From NCBI GenBank assembly GCA_024404875.1, contig JAKSPK010000024.1:1-37007 (forward strand): a stretch of 37,007 bases of DNA, read 5' to 3'. A model generated the notes under the pieces. That model made no database searches and was not told the origin of the DNA. It was given only the letters and a program-made list of their open reading frames with translations. Below are positions 21,001 through 27,693 of this stretch, piece by piece. Source of the DNA: Oscillospiraceae bacterium. Lineage in GTDB: Bacteria > Bacillota > Clostridia > Oscillospirales > Ruminococcaceae. A program made the translations under genes and the position numbers. Position 1 is the stretch's first letter. Each line of letters opens with the position of its first letter.

Positions 21001-24000
21001 GTCAAGCAAATTGTCATAGGAAGTCAATGCGCTGCTGTACAACGGATTGAAGTACAGATATACTCTTTCCCTCGCCCAATCCGTCATCTTTTTCTTCATG
21101 AGCGCGTCATAGGTCTCATTGCGCTGGAAATACAGATCACCGTATCCGATATTTGCCTTATCGCTGATCTGATCCATCTGATAGAAGAACGGGACTTTCG
21201 ACTTGAATTCATAGGACAGTCCGTAATTGATTCTCGGAAGAACCTTCTTCGCATCAGAATAATCGGTCTGATCGTTGCTCAGATTCAGGAAATCCGTGTG
21301 GATATATGCCGTGCCGGAATAATCCACATCAGGTGTTGTACTCTCAACATAGAAATAGAGATAATCCACATAGTCCGGTGTACCGGATGGTTCCAGAACC
21401 GTATGACAATATACTTTCGTATCTGTCATGTTGGTGCAGTCATCCACATACATAGACGGAATAAAGCTCAGGCATGAGGTATCAGCCTCAACAAAGATCT
21501 GATCCATTGCCCATTGCTTCGCGTCATTTGTCGGCTCACCGGTCGTGCTGTCAGTACGAATCGGAATACGATACTCAATAAGCTGACCGTCCATATAGCT
21601 GCCCGACGGCGTCGGCTTCAGTGTTTTCGTAGCCGAATCGAAAACATATTCTGTTTTCTCATTGACATAAGACCAGCTTGCCTTTGAGAAATCCAGTACA
21701 TTCGGTATTGTTGTGATCGAATCGTCACCATTGCGGTGTACCATCTGATCAGGCGTCGAAGTATCATAGATCTGCTTGTTGGCTTCAACTTCCGGAACAA
21801 AACTGATGATTTCACCGGTTTCCTCATCTGTCGGATTGAGAGAGGCAAGATCAAAATTCACGCATGAAGCTTGCTGACAGTTCCGAGAACCATCCTCCGA
21901 ATACAAACTATCATACCATGTTTTTGTATCGACTGATTCTTTGGGTGCCTTTGGATCACGTTCACGGGTATGCAAGGAAAAACCTTCAGCCAATGAACCT
22001 GTCGCATCCGCATAAGTGTATTCCTCACAAGTGAGGCTATCTATCTTGAATTTCTTATTTGCGCCGACGCGGAAACGCAGATACTGATAGCCGTCTTCAC
22101 CTATGAATGTATCCTGCTCCAGCAGATCTTGTGATGACTGATTATCCTTTCCGGGGATCGCCTCAACATAGGATTCCTGTGAAGAATCCTCATAGGTCAG
22201 CCAGAGCGTATACTGACAGGGAATCTCAAGCTGATTGAGGGCCTTCTGATAGGCCTCCTTCTCATCGTCAGTCAGCGTTACGTTGATCGTATTGTTATTT
22301 TCATCCGAGTCCTGATAGCTGCCGATCTCAAATCTTCTGCCGCTCGGTGTCAGACTGGTATTCTTCTTCATCTTGAATACAAGATAATCACCAATATAGC
22401 GAGCTGAATCAATGAAATATTCGCCGGAAACCCTCGATGTGTCGAAGTCCACCCGCCATTCCAAAAAACTGTTCTCTATCTTGCTCGCCTGGGCACCTTC
22501 CATCCACGCATTTACGGAAGCGTTGTAACCCACAATTCCGCCGTCCGTATAATCGCAGCTGCTCTGCGGATGCAATACCAGTTCCCATGTTTTGCTGCCT
22601 TTTGTAACGGTATTTGCCGCAGTGTTCCAAACGATTGTTGTACCATTCTCACTCTTATATGTGGTTTCGTTCTCAGCAGCGCCGTCCTGCGGTTGCAATG
22701 TCTCCTGAAGCACCTTTTCACCGGAAAACAGATGACCGCTATAGATATTCACCACATTATCGTCAAGATCAAGTTCATAGATCATACCATTCTCTTCAAA
22801 ATGAATGATATGCGATCCTGCACCATGTCTGTTCGGTCCGTCTGCATAAGCCGGCGTCAGCGTATTCGAGCTGAGGCGCGTATTTTCCTCTTGTGCAGAA
22901 AGATATTCGTTATCAGTTACACAAGGCAGAACGCAGACCTTACTCGTTACATAATGCAGATTGGTATCTTTCATCTGAATATCAGGTGAATACAGTTCCA
23001 GTTCAAATTCACGATAACAGTTCGGAGAAGCTGCCGTAAATGTCAGTGTGGTATCTTTTGCAACCTTGATCCAGCCCTCAGAATCGTTCACAGTCTGCGT
23101 GCTGATCTCTTTTCCGTTATCAAAATTCACTTTGGAAAGCTTGATATCGCCAAGACCGTCTGTCACATGAATCCGGAAGAAAACCTCGGCAGTTCGGTCA
23201 GCCGCGCAATCCGACATTAACGCAGAAAGTGTAAAGCTTCCTTTGCTGTCCATCTGCGTATGGCCCCATGTGTCGCCCAGAGCGCACAGACTGCGGCTGC
23301 CGTACACCTCTTTTTTCGTCTCATACTTGAATGAATCCAACTCGACATCCAGCTTCGGCATTTTCCGTTCGATCTTCAGGGAATTGCCTTTTGCATCCGC
23401 GGTCATTTCATCGTCTACCCGATCCGGATAAGTCGAAGGGCCCACCGGCGACTTCGGCAGAACAAGGTTCATGCCGTTCATCCGGAAACGCTTTGAGATA
23501 TCTCTTTGCAGACTCTGCTCCATCGTTGCCAGCGAAGGATCATCCGGATCAATATCGCCGTTCCTGACACCCTTTGCCACATTGGCAAAGGCCATGAGGT
23601 AGTCCTTGTAAGTCAGCAAAACAGCGACTTCTCCCCATGTCAGTTCCTCGCCCTCGGCCATAACTGTTTCATCTGCGGTATGGTGTTCAGCCATTTCGCG
23701 CAGTTCTTCCTCGGTCACATTCTGTCCGTTGATATTGTAGCTTTCAACAGGCAGGATATCACCATTCCGGTCGATCACGCCCTGCTTATACAGCGTGTAC
23801 AATACTTCCTCTGCATCATACTGATCGCCGCCGTATTCCTGCACAGCTGCGACCAGATCATCCGGAAATTTCATGCCGGACTTTTCAGCCGCTGCAGAGA
23901 TCTCGGCAGCCATGACCTGTGCCACATCCATCGGCAAAAATCCCGCTGTCATCGTGAGTGCAGCTGTAAAAGCCAGCACACGTTTCCATGTTTTACTGCT

Positions 24001-24030
24001 TGTATACAACTGCTGTTTTTTTTGCTTCAT
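12073..24030 (-). CDS. 3985-residue secreted multidomain surface protein
   Basis: Start ATG at 24028-24030 (MKQKKQQLYT) has GGGAGG eight nt upstream; the frame continues 41 codons further but without a ribosome site. Signal peptide to about residue 41 (ending VMAA). Most of the first 2500 residues are beta-rich and unrecognised. A glycine-rich strand region (about 2307-2430, e.g. FGAGLGAEIGLALKF) precedes a repeat region resembling a beta-propeller (about 2635-2850, e.g. YSIYNGSSWSEPAAL). CARDB-like segments follow at about 3087 and 3217, a Listeria-Bacteroides repeat at about 3332-3391 (FEGWYKDEALTEKF), a YDG-type domain at about 3504-3605, and the C-terminal domain shared with the 1309-residue protein (about 3692-3985). 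No LPXTG or SLH anchor. The unbroken frame over 12 kb argues for strong selection. Function unknown; adhesion or matrix building is a guess. Confidence 0.88.
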   Translation of the reverse strand: MKQKKQQLYTSSKTWKRVLAFTAALTMTAGFLPMDVAQVMAAEISAAAEKSGMKFPDDLVAAVQEYGGDQYDAEEVLYTLYKQGVIDRNGDILPVESYNINGQNVTEEELREMAEHHTADETVMAEGEELTWGEVAVLLTYKDYLMAFANVAKGVRNGDIDPDDPSLATMEQSLQRDISKRFRMNGMNLVLPKSPVGPSTYPDRVDDEMTADAKGNSLKIERKMPKLDVELDSFKYETKKEVYGSRSLCALGDTWGHTQMDSKGSFTLSALMSDCAADRTAEVFFRIHVTDGLGDIKLSKVNFDNGKEISTQTVNDSEGWIKVAKDTTLTFTAASPNCYREFELELYSPDIQMKDTNLHYVTSKVCVLPCVTDNEYLSAQEENTRLSSNTLTPAYADGPNRHGAGSHIIHFEENGMIYELDLDDNVVNIYSGHLFSGEKVLQETLQPQDGAAENETTYKSENGTTIVWNTAANTVTKGSKTWELVLHPQSSCDYTDGGIVGYNASVNAWMEGAQASKIENSFLEWRVDFDTSRVSGEYFIDSARYIGDYLVFKMKKNTSLTPSGRRFEIGSYQDSDENNNTINVTLTDDEKEAYQKALNQLEIPCQYTLWLTYEDSSQESYVEAIPGKDNQSSQDLLEQDTFIGEDGYQYLRFRVGANKKFKIDSLTCEEYTYADATGSLAEGFSLHTRERDPKAPKESVDTKTWYDSLYSEDGSRNCQQASCVNFDLASLNPTDEETGEIISFVPEVEANKQIYDTSTPDQMVHRNGDDSITTIPNVLDFSKASWSYVNEKTEYVFDSATKTLKPTPSGSYMDGQLIEYRIPIRTDSTTGEPTNDAKQWAMDQIFVEADTSCLSFIPSMYVDDCTNMTDTKVYCHTVLEPSGTPDYVDYLYFYVESTTPDVDYSGTAYIHTDFLNLSNDQTDYSDAKKVLPRINYGLSYEFKSKVPFFYQMDQISDKANIGYGDLYFQRNETYDALMKKKMTDWARERVYLYFNPLYSSALTSYDNLLDSDVFDTYSQQTEENNIMENSKEYRQSVPSDASIALKQIGLKYSDAWLEQMESEGGSINGIPLHYWTKKTIQAADDAIAKSIEVYNADYRADMFFELFRTAPYTNYYSTFEKDHDVYTAPSIKEAAHEGTFITNKLAYQASINEVSDGVYEYPLTLSYDMSTGRAAVSETVSTSSLPWYNGKKAGSYTKTNARGTGYDTPSAFTWIAEYTDEASGETTIIQPMETNAAVTFRTVAEDGITKLEVLDFSDSLEGTIRFKLRVANSIAALNAKTQSEKAALVEGKDYVYITSSPVKLMITSDTYLLVPSASKQLQVYQDDPLSVLFSSNVARRNEGFFDVSETTYRIQVFALDESGKRINDTPVYEAEDIGTYLDSLTSFRIPEEVLTRVSPENGFSYEAVISASLAEPYEGKQDFKDSALIRVNERPVRFMLDDICGYSLNSSDLIMTYHVLDAKSGFNGRYSVIRMSDNSEVIKGSLSSAAASGNETELKIPSAVLSIPDNSLKDFFAINLYGRNSADGEYSIASAIAGVYNDGKLKLAIGNETVGNGDSYDLSKRPFILANLNTDKHTMALSKSLTLAEIQQQMRLTDEVFVSAANGRLGSISDVMKWRYEDTHDAEKDEKESNLYYELFGSNSKLEKEGKLIIPDVHLSLMGSGDGSGIISAIHANTGMTTKVDITIDDVEKELYLFQFTPAIKTKVTYTDGKGTERSFESNDQGQLALYEENGFAKDSVMHAYSESGRYFYKNAFETADFLSGAGSAVKGELYPVNLLKLKRGYTVFVTLPDAKNTTVTVRGGAYRDAKTDIYGNIDLANSKYAAAADLLTAKDIPDDGNGVSNGLNGVKFTTDQNGTFTIYFNSKQIFDDTEDENSIPVMFAFELDVNGCYKLPFEITNDFGEVTLYPVSKTTDQGINYQSEKIYYSNSKNTAAIPKDIEYIGRTANSSEIHLLVNTVFDGFDGLIEKDASTNYTGIADDTDIEVRYVNRVTRKEIGKETSMQSDKMYVYPFSTVLANRLVMKVNKSNLRWLEDKHYAQMSLQSYSSGNTLDKHDVDYKLLNGEVVDDMDPDDIKELQQTLQDELTDPKNGVLGLLNEDGLAGQAISACSSSLFTIINQGRSPVQMKMNCVVLPTADPTSFEIMFGINAMDELVQDSEVDNAAQAEFSKSFNNETTTKTYGSTSDDYEYEKSDLTPSIAAYLKEGTELNNDQFNDYMSEFFEKEREEAEKDDNDDDDSDPKIKKALPILYGIMEANYDLDSKTWEYSYKGLNVGLEFEIEKEIFKDNLIVGPGIPVYLEIMGTLGGSFQTGQKYITVDESAITKDGIGQYQKKDREGVFLTRLGAKFGLSVYAALGQDSDVIGVTFGIEVSGGLSVDFALLCGKWGDDNACFGAGLGAEIGLALKFKAHALMFNYEATLFEVSASGYAETPQYKYIQNAWSNAAKKDPNEKPRLYNSRSDQLQSMRISNVSDDSIQFVLNTVEENVPKLRTMAKPKENLFSLDSSRIESIMYSDDGQMILFLDDNVASYANGSGVVGGTIVSADDILLGTKGGDSQPIPEAGSEMSESEKEEINNDPEKAAEGETVKNFGDYYINLSGSDGVYYAAWTQQRNETTKEKNDSAEVNLDDLAIAMNSTETIVSVYSNGKWTTQKLTNNFQPDMTPSIAGCGSNAIVVWKTSYSIDSENPLEASMNDSLVYSIYNGSSWSEPAALYDGSFGGITGCDTAILADGTALVTYSVQTGDTTEVFYSTVTGGAASNPIRLTMNENNETSLQVTTAGDNFVLAWFDTQKQDILLMCIESDGSFDPAFPESVSKSGYASAMSDIFTICGGDSIDDFSVFWSAMTAVPFTEGKKAGQTDYIETSVYGAKLYTLTTGEKGMTPPQCFKTLEDHKATISELNAVGDGDNSGKLILTETKFETVPVTVTPEAAAQMVINSCMYDSDEAYRAALNAKIEEYEADSKDGYVEIATAKEVSIYKAETFEFKEYLTLSNAVYDNNAVIPNLDTMILLTLTNEGITPVNSVKVNKETDEIQLEAPLLPGESVTIPYAYTVGASVRDIDFHITADNTSDAEAAAEGTLILDAPKLEVLGYNVKAENGLRTLDIQLNNTLAIPLATSEKQLVVRVYADEEKTVLIKEQVVTDKDLLTNIDDGMGDVKVQMTVEDIMDCAYVFSDEIPAEGIPVYAVVTVESEDGDEVCRCTRSAVIESMRTDDNTPFGIQAIASYADDSVTVNSAITNQSLQEQYLCNVNVTLYDADGNVIAEKNTNNDVVNYDTFAGEQTIADEKYNVTFTVGEDLTADELASVAYAVAGAYSDTMTVSFDMGIADDVEDLEKTTVLGKPVAEPKTPVSEWGEFEGWYKDEALTEKFSFSTAVCKNMTLYANWTMPNLDVSAEGCVLSPDGSALKLDKETRTLLTADGKNPTVNAGALSVDASKIAVLDENGKAISGADSTWFDVEWLDKDGNTVTTPEDAGEYTLKITPTAAGTAGGASGTLTVHVTVDPYQLSITGIVPEERSYDGTDFVSLNTIDAALVAPTAEGFFHGDEVQLNMNRSNLSSGTADKLIGKVNVAYEANLIGADAANYTLGENPSVEMTISPRTLKLEWGSMNGGTFTAGKDNIMLDKNGKATIAARPANLVEGDDVKVICTNDSTTSIYTDLTTTANKLEGADAAKYQLSSSARCTWHAISDAFVLDGASLTLDGSIGVNYYTHIPQTLLADSKAYILLTSESNNQKIKISSLTPEPDGRFKLTHFVAAKEMTDEITLQVRTGGGGIVPLSYMSGKTVPNNCFTYCVADYLKAIQSDTEGKYSEEIHRLTAALQDYGSCAQAYFDYHTDDRLPVSDEISGVKANMLEDYQLTQTGSTNNQLTLKSASLVLESDTAIRLYFTANSISRWRVTADEQALPIQQKDSLYYVELSNISASDLSETFTFEFTDGSNTLTVEYSPLTYAAKVLRQYSHDTKFADMAKALYLYSMAADRYFDR

Positions 24031-24133
24031 CCTATACGCCTCCCAATAAATTATCCTATAGCCCTGAGCAAAACACCGCAAAAGACGGTAAAAAGGCAAA
24101 TCAAAGCAATCATTTTCAAATTTGCCACTATAA

Positions 24134-24162
24134 AATATAGAAACAACCAGCATTTTTGTCGT
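24134..24162 (-). promoter_or_regulatory. Weak candidate promoter for the giant-protein operon
   Basis: Minus-strand ACGACA, 17 nt, TATATT, about 105 bases upstream of the 3985-residue gene. The -35 match is only four of six. A TTGACA at about 24173-24178 has no -10 at good spacing. Confidence 0.3.
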
Positions 24163-24191
24163 ATAATATATCTGTCAATTAATGCCGATAA

Positions 24192-24239
24192 GCTGTTTCC
24201 GGAGTGATTTGGCTTTTCTGCGGTCGTTCCGGAAACAGC
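24192..24239 (-). terminator. Long-stem hairpin after mini-gene copy B
   Basis: Perfect 12-pair inverted repeat GCTGTTTCCGGA/TCCGGAAACAGC with a 24-nt loop. On the minus strand it is followed by TTATCG, so no clean T tract. It separates mini-gene copy B from the giant-protein operon and may act as terminator or 3' stabiliser. Confidence 0.45.
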
Positions 24240-24286
24240 GCGGTTGTTCCTTATTTTGTTCTGTGAAGAATCCGTGTGCAGTGACA

Positions 24287-24503
24287 TTCTGCTTGTATTT
24301 TCAGTTGACTTATTTTTCTCATTCCTGATGAAAGATCTTTTCAACTTATCCCTTGATTTCAATTTCAGGTAATTCATTTGGTTCAAGAGATCTGCCAGCT
24401 GAGGTTGTAATTACATCTTCATTGTCAAAAACTATTATTTCCATTTCAGGAACAACATATTTCTCCATATACTTCTCCTTTACTAATTAATAGATTCAGA
24501 AGC
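24287..24503. repeat. Duplicated ~220-bp block, copy B
   Basis: Same orientation and nearly the same sequence as 7222-7443. The two copies bracket the giant-protein operon, about 17 kb apart, so they could recombine and delete everything between them. Here the block runs into the last codons of a domain relic, which suggests this is the more ancestral context. Confidence 0.9.
24346..24468 (-). CDS. 40-residue acidic mini-protein, MEKYxxPE family (copy B)
   Basis: Starts MEKYVVPEMEIIVFDNEDVI and continues TTSAGRSLEPNELPEIEIKG. It differs from copy A at two positions only. The ribosome site AAAGGAG lies 6 nt before the ATG. It begins 14 nt after the stop of a 50-residue ORF that is the remaining end of a giant-protein C-terminal domain, the same spacing as between the 1309-residue protein and mini-gene copy C (16 nt). 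The mini-gene therefore kept its frame while its neighbour decayed. No signal peptide, cysteine or membrane segment. Function unknown. Confidence 0.75.
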   Translation of the reverse strand: MEKYVVPEMEIIVFDNEDVITTSAGRSLEPNELPEIEIKG

Positions 24504-24635
24504 GGCTTTGTAATAAAGGCAGAGTGCTTTTGCCGTATGTATTAGGTTATTGTCATCTGAATTTTCAAGTACAGCCGTAACATAATTGAATGCACTGAAT
24601 GTATATGTACATCCGAAAGTATTTTTCGTTTTCAT
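24483..24635 (-). pseudogene. Relic of the shared giant-protein C-terminal domain
   Basis: A 50-residue frame beginning MKTKNTFGCTY. Its segment FSAFNYVTAVLENSDDNN followed by LIHTAKALCLYYKAASESIN aligns with the last ~45 residues of the 1309-residue protein (YSALSYANAVYNN, LLNTAKALYLYWDAAETYF) and of the 3985-residue protein (TYAAKVLRQYS, MAKALYLYSMAADRYF). The body of that large protein is gone. A good ribosome site (GGAGG, 5 nt) and an ATGA overlap with the preceding frame mean it may still be translated, perhaps only to couple to mini-gene copy B. Confidence 0.6.
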
Positions 24636-24871
24636 ATATACCTCCTGCCCCCCAAATAGATACACAAGCATTGTACATACTTTAATGTGTCGTTGAACGC
24701 TTTCTGATAGGAAGCATTCATTATGATATGATTTGCAGAATTGTCAAGCTGTAGTATGTAGTTTGAATGAATACTTCCTCTTTTATCATCTGTTATCATC
24801 ATTGTAACATGCCAACTTCCACAAAGTTCCACAAAGTCAAAATATTTTTTGGATTTTGGCACTTTGCACAA
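24632..24871 (-). pseudogene. Second, more degraded fragment before mini-gene copy B
   Basis: A frame of up to 79 residues opening with TTG (first ATG near residue 24), without a ribosome site. Its last 25 residues (NASYQKAFNDTLKYVQCLCI, then YLGG) weakly resemble the DTLLNTAKALYLYWDAA end of the shared C-terminal domain. The earlier part (GSWHVTMMITDDKRG) is unrecognised. It overlaps the next frame by TGA/ATG. It is probably a scrap of another domain copy, suggesting repeated duplication and decay here. Confidence 0.35.
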
Positions 24872-25217
24872 TAAGCCGAGTTCATTTCATTTGTTTTAGC
24901 CGAATAAATACGATTAAGCCATGGTTTCCACCGTGTTGTAATTAAATATTTTTCTTTGAGTTCGCTTTCTTCCTGATGTTATCACTTCAGTTCTATACTA
25001 CATTACGGCAACAGGAAACCTGAAAAGCACATTTATCTTGACAATAGAGCGTGACCTTTGCACTGGCTTAGGATCACACGCTAATGAGTTTAGCATTTCG
25101 GCTGTGCTTACGCCTTTTTCATGTGAGCGGCAGTGTTCTTTGTCATTTTCGACTCAGCCGCTCATATATCGAATATACATTTTCTCGTCATAATTATGTT
25201 ATTATTCCGAATTCTTC
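24872..25217. other. AT-rich intergenic region without recognisable genes
   Basis: No coding frame with a ribosome site was found on either strand. The only structure is an 8-pair inverted repeat TGAGCGGC/GCCGCTCA with a ~25-nt spacer near 25124-25164. A TTGACA near 25038 has no matching -10. It may be further decayed remnant DNA. Confidence 0.5.
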
Positions 25218-25232
25218 ATGACACATAAGAGG

Positions 25233-25268
25233 AACAGCCGCCGGTGCGTAAAAGCACCGGCGGCTGTT
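25233..25268 (-). terminator. Strong hairpin after the flavin reductase-like gene
   Basis: Perfect 15-pair stem AACAGCCGCCGGTGC/GCACCGGCGGCTGTT with a 6-nt loop. The T tract is short on both strands, but the stem is very stable. It lies 66 bases past the stop codon and probably ends the spo0A-flavin reductase transcript. Confidence 0.7.
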
Positions 25269-25334
25269 GTTGGTCTATTGCTGCTGCACAGCAGCATGTT
25301 CATTTCCTATCGGGTATGTGGGCACGGCCTGCCA

Positions 25335-25856
25335 TTAACAAGAGGCAGCCGGCTTCCGGTAGACTGCGAGGATCTCGCCAAGATACATTCTGTGCGTATC
25401 ACCGTCGGAATAAAAGCTCGCCGCCACATCCTTCGGCAGCTCAGAGATCTCCAGATCCGCCGCGAACCGCTTCCGGCAAACGAAAACAGTCTCCGCCTCC
25501 TCATAGCTCACAGCGCCGTCCTCCAGCGTGACGGGATGCAGTCCCGCTTCTGCCGCCTTATCGCAGTCGCGGCCGCTGTGTGCACCGCAGAACGCCAGTG
25601 CACTGCGGTTCTCCTCCGGGAACAGCGAAATCGTAAATGTATCCTGATCCTGCATAAAACCGTAGGTATGACGCGAATGCCGGACATAGCAAGTCAGCAT
25701 CGGCTGATTCCACATAATACCCATTGCGCCCCATGAGCAAGTCATGCAGTTCCAGCCGGTTTCAGCAGTACCCGCTGTCAGCAGGAACCACTGCTTGCCG
25801 ATCGCTGTGAATGGATTGCCGTTCCACTGATCCGGGCTGATCTTTTCAAATGACAT
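25335..25856 (-). CDS. Flavin reductase-like FMN-binding protein
   Basis: 173 residues with the split-barrel flavin reductase pattern: NPFTAIGKQWFLLTAG, then NCMTCSWGAMGIMWNQP (the family's substrate/FMN strand), YVRHSRHTYGFM, DTFTISLFPEENRSAL, and a late acidic segment ending HRMYLGEILAVY. Members reduce flavin with NAD(P)H or bind FMN as small redox proteins; the exact substrate here is not evident. The length matches the family. The ribosome site AGGAGG lies 7 nt before the ATG. It starts 43 nt after the spo0A stop with no terminator between them, so co-transcription with spo0A is likely. Confidence 0.85.
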   Translation of the reverse strand: MSFEKISPDQWNGNPFTAIGKQWFLLTAGTAETGWNCMTCSWGAMGIMWNQPMLTCYVRHSRHTYGFMQDQDTFTISLFPEENRSALAFCGAHSGRDCDKAAEAGLHPVTLEDGAVSYEEAETVFVCRKRFAADLEISELPKDVAASFYSDGDTHRMYLGEILAVYRKPAASC

Positions 25857-25899
25857 AATTCTTCCTCCTTGATTATTCGATTCCTGTGCACATTCGGTC

Positions 25900-26655
25900 T
25901 CAGGAACGATTTTGCAGACGCAGCTTATCCGTAATCAGGGCAATGAATTCCGAATTCGTCGGCTTGCCCTTGCAGGTGTTGACCGTGTAGCCGAAAAACG
26001 CATTCAGCGTATCGAGATTGCCTCTGTCCCATGCGATTTCAATCGCATGACGGATCGCACGCTCAACACGGGAGGGCGTTGTGTGGAATTGCTCTGCAAC
26101 ACGCGGATAAAGCTGCTTTGTGACGCTGTCAAGCAGCGCCGGTTCATGGTAGGCATTCACGATCGCGCAGCGCAGATAATGATACCCCTTGATATGCGCG
26201 GGCACTCCGAGCTGGTGGATGATATCCGTGATCGTGATCGCGAGATCCTGCCCTTCTCGGCTGCTGATCGCACCGAGGGGCTGCTTGTTTGTCAGAAGCG
26301 CGATGCGTTCGCCCAATACTTTGAGGTCGAAAGGCTTCAGCATGAAATATGCTGCGCCGCTTTGCATCACCTGTTGTTCAACAAAGCTGTTGTCATAGGA
26401 AGATGTAACAATGAATGCAGGATGCTTTCCGCTCTCTGCATTTGCTTTTTTCATCAGTTCAATGGCATCCATATGCGGCAGAATCGCATCAACCACCACA
26501 ACATCCGGCGTATCATTCCGTATGGATTCGAGAACGGAGTTGCCGTTCTTTGGTCTCGTATATGCGTACATTCCCTGTGAACGCAGGACACTGGCGCAGG
26601 ATACGCCGTACTCCGCCGTGTCATCACCAATCAGAACCTTGACTTGCTTTTGCAT
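25900..26655 (-). CDS. spo0A: Sporulation master regulator Spo0A
   Basis: 251 residues. The N-terminal receiver domain has the acidic pair Asp11-Asp12, phospho-acceptor Asp56 ([12 protein letters not shown]) and the conserved lysine in FMLKPFD. The C-terminal Spo0A DNA-binding domain covers about 135-251, with [20 protein letters not shown], the recognition region [18 protein letters not shown] and [20 protein letters not shown]. When phosphorylated it binds 0A boxes (TGTCGAA-like) to start sporulation and related programmes. The start at 26653-26655 has AGGAGGT 6 nt upstream; the upstream extension of the frame has no ribosome site. All key residues are present, so the organism belongs to a spore-forming lineage, whether or not it still sporulates. 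Confidence 0.97.
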   Translation of the reverse strand: MQKQVKVLIGDDTAEYGVSCASVLRSQGMYAYTRPKNGNSVLESIRNDTPDVVVVDAILPHMDAIELMKKANAESGKHPAFIVTSSYDNSFVEQQVMQSGAAYFMLKPFDLKVLGERIALLTNKQPLGAISSREGQDLAITITDIIHQLGVPAHIKGYHYLRCAIVNAYHEPALLDSVTKQLYPRVAEQFHTTPSRVERAIRHAIEIAWDRGNLDTLNAFFGYTVNTCKGKPTNSEFIALITDKLRLQNRS

Positions 26656-26684
26656 GGTTCTACCTCCTTTTGCTTTATGTTTCC

Positions 26685-26713
26685 ATTTTATCATGCATTG
26701 TTTGGAAATGCAA
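26685..26713 (-). promoter_or_regulatory. Sigma-A-like promoter for spo0A
   Basis: Minus-strand TTGCAT, 17 nt, TAAAAT, about 30 bases upstream of the spo0A start. Confidence 0.55.
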
Positions 26714-26743
26714 GAGCAAAGAAGGACGAAGATGCTTGTATTT

Positions 26744-26750
26744 TGTCGAG
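26744..26750. promoter_or_regulatory. Possible Spo0A box upstream of spo0A
   Basis: TTTTGTCGAGAA contains TGTCGAG, one mismatch from the consensus 0A box TGTCGAA, about 30 bases upstream of the spo0A -35. It would allow autoregulation, as in Bacillus. A single seven-base match is weak evidence. Confidence 0.3.
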
Positions 26751-26830
26751 AATGCGGCACGAAAGCGAATTGATGAAAACGCACGCATTTTCGTACATAT
26801 TATGCCGTTTGCCGTGCAACGGGCGACGAT

Positions 26831-27406
26831 TTATGCATCTCGTTGCCGAGGCGGGGGGACATTTGTCGAGTCCTGCTGTGCGGATCCTGTATCATCAGAA
26901 AGAATCGGAGGTGACGGACGGTTTTCGTCTGCATCACGCTTCGCACGCCGCCGTGCGACCGCATCATAGGAAAAATAGCGTGTCAGCGTCAGCAGCAGCA
27001 GCAGCAGCAGCGGGACAGCGTTCCACATCATGCCGTTCCGCCAGACAGTCGAAGCTGCGTGACCGAAACTCTGCTCGGTCTGACCGCTCCAGCCGAAGCT
27101 GTCTGCGATGCCGATCGCTTTCAGCAGGATACCGAGCATCGGCAGATATGCAGCGATGCCCAGGATCGCCGCAGGCAGATCACGCCGCAAAAAGCAAAGG
27201 ATCACGGCAAGTGTCATTGCGCCCGCGAGCGCGAAGTACCATTTTCCGAATGCCGCAAATTCCGCGCCGTAGTGGACGGCGTGCATGATCCAGCCTTCAG
27301 CGACTGCGCCGCCCAGCAGCCAGACAAACAGCAGCAGACTCAGCACCAGCAAAATATTTCCGGCAATGCGCAGGATGCCGCGGCGCTTCGGGAATTGTTG
27401 TTGCAT
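26831..27406 (-). CDS. Four-helix membrane protein of unknown function
   Basis: 191 residues starting at MQQQFPKRRG, with CGGAGG 6 nt before the ATG. Hydrophobic stretches lie at about 12-37, 55-75, 82-105 and 126-145. The last contains a run of seven leucines, encoded by a nearly pure CTG tract, which appears as CAG repeats on the plus strand around 26990-27013. A charged tail (ARRRAKRDADENR) and a polar, Pro-rich C terminus follow, probably cytoplasmic. No family recognised. It lies between valS and spo0A with its own promoter, so it is probably a separate unit. Confidence 0.65.
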   Translation of the reverse strand: MQQQFPKRRGILRIAGNILLVLSLLLFVWLLGGAVAEGWIMHAVHYGAEFAAFGKWYFALAGAMTLAVILCFLRRDLPAAILGIAAYLPMLGILLKAIGIADSFGWSGQTEQSFGHAASTVWRNGMMWNAVPLLLLLLLTLTRYFSYDAVARRRAKRDADENRPSPPILSDDTGSAQQDSTNVPPPRQRDA

Positions 27407-27462
27407 AGATGTTCCTCCGGATTCTTGACGAATCATATAGTGGTGCCAAACTCGTCAATCAT

Positions 27463-27491
27463 ATTCTAGCATATTCTGGCAAAAATGTCAA
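27463..27491 (-). promoter_or_regulatory. Sigma-A promoter for the membrane protein gene
   Basis: Minus-strand TTGACA, 17 nt, TAGAAT, 57 bases upstream of the start at 27406. Confidence 0.75.
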
Positions 27492-27629
27492 CCAGCCGGG
27501 CAGCACAGATGCATTCACAGCCCCTCTATTACAAAATCACGCCGCTATTCACGGCTTCTGTGCAGCTGCTTCTCCAGAATATGAGGAGCAGTCACTTAAC
27601 AAAAGCTGTGAACAGCAGCGTGTGTTTCA

Positions 27630-27680
27630 ACAAACAAAACGGGCGCGGCGTTGCTTTTAGGCAGCACCGTTCTGAGCCCG
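27630..27680 (-). terminator. Terminator after valS
   Basis: On the minus strand CGGGC pairs with GCCCG, with an inner CGG/CCG-type pairing, and is followed by TTTTGTTTG. A second short hairpin GCCTG/CAGGC lies just before it. Located directly past the valS stop. Confidence 0.55.
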
Positions 27681-27693
27681 CCTGCCGACAGGC

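Noticed and set aside
26989-27013. CAG/CTG triplet tract as a possible phase-variation repeat
   Set aside because: It encodes a leucine run in a membrane helix. Length changes in steps of three would not shift the frame, and the copy number is small.
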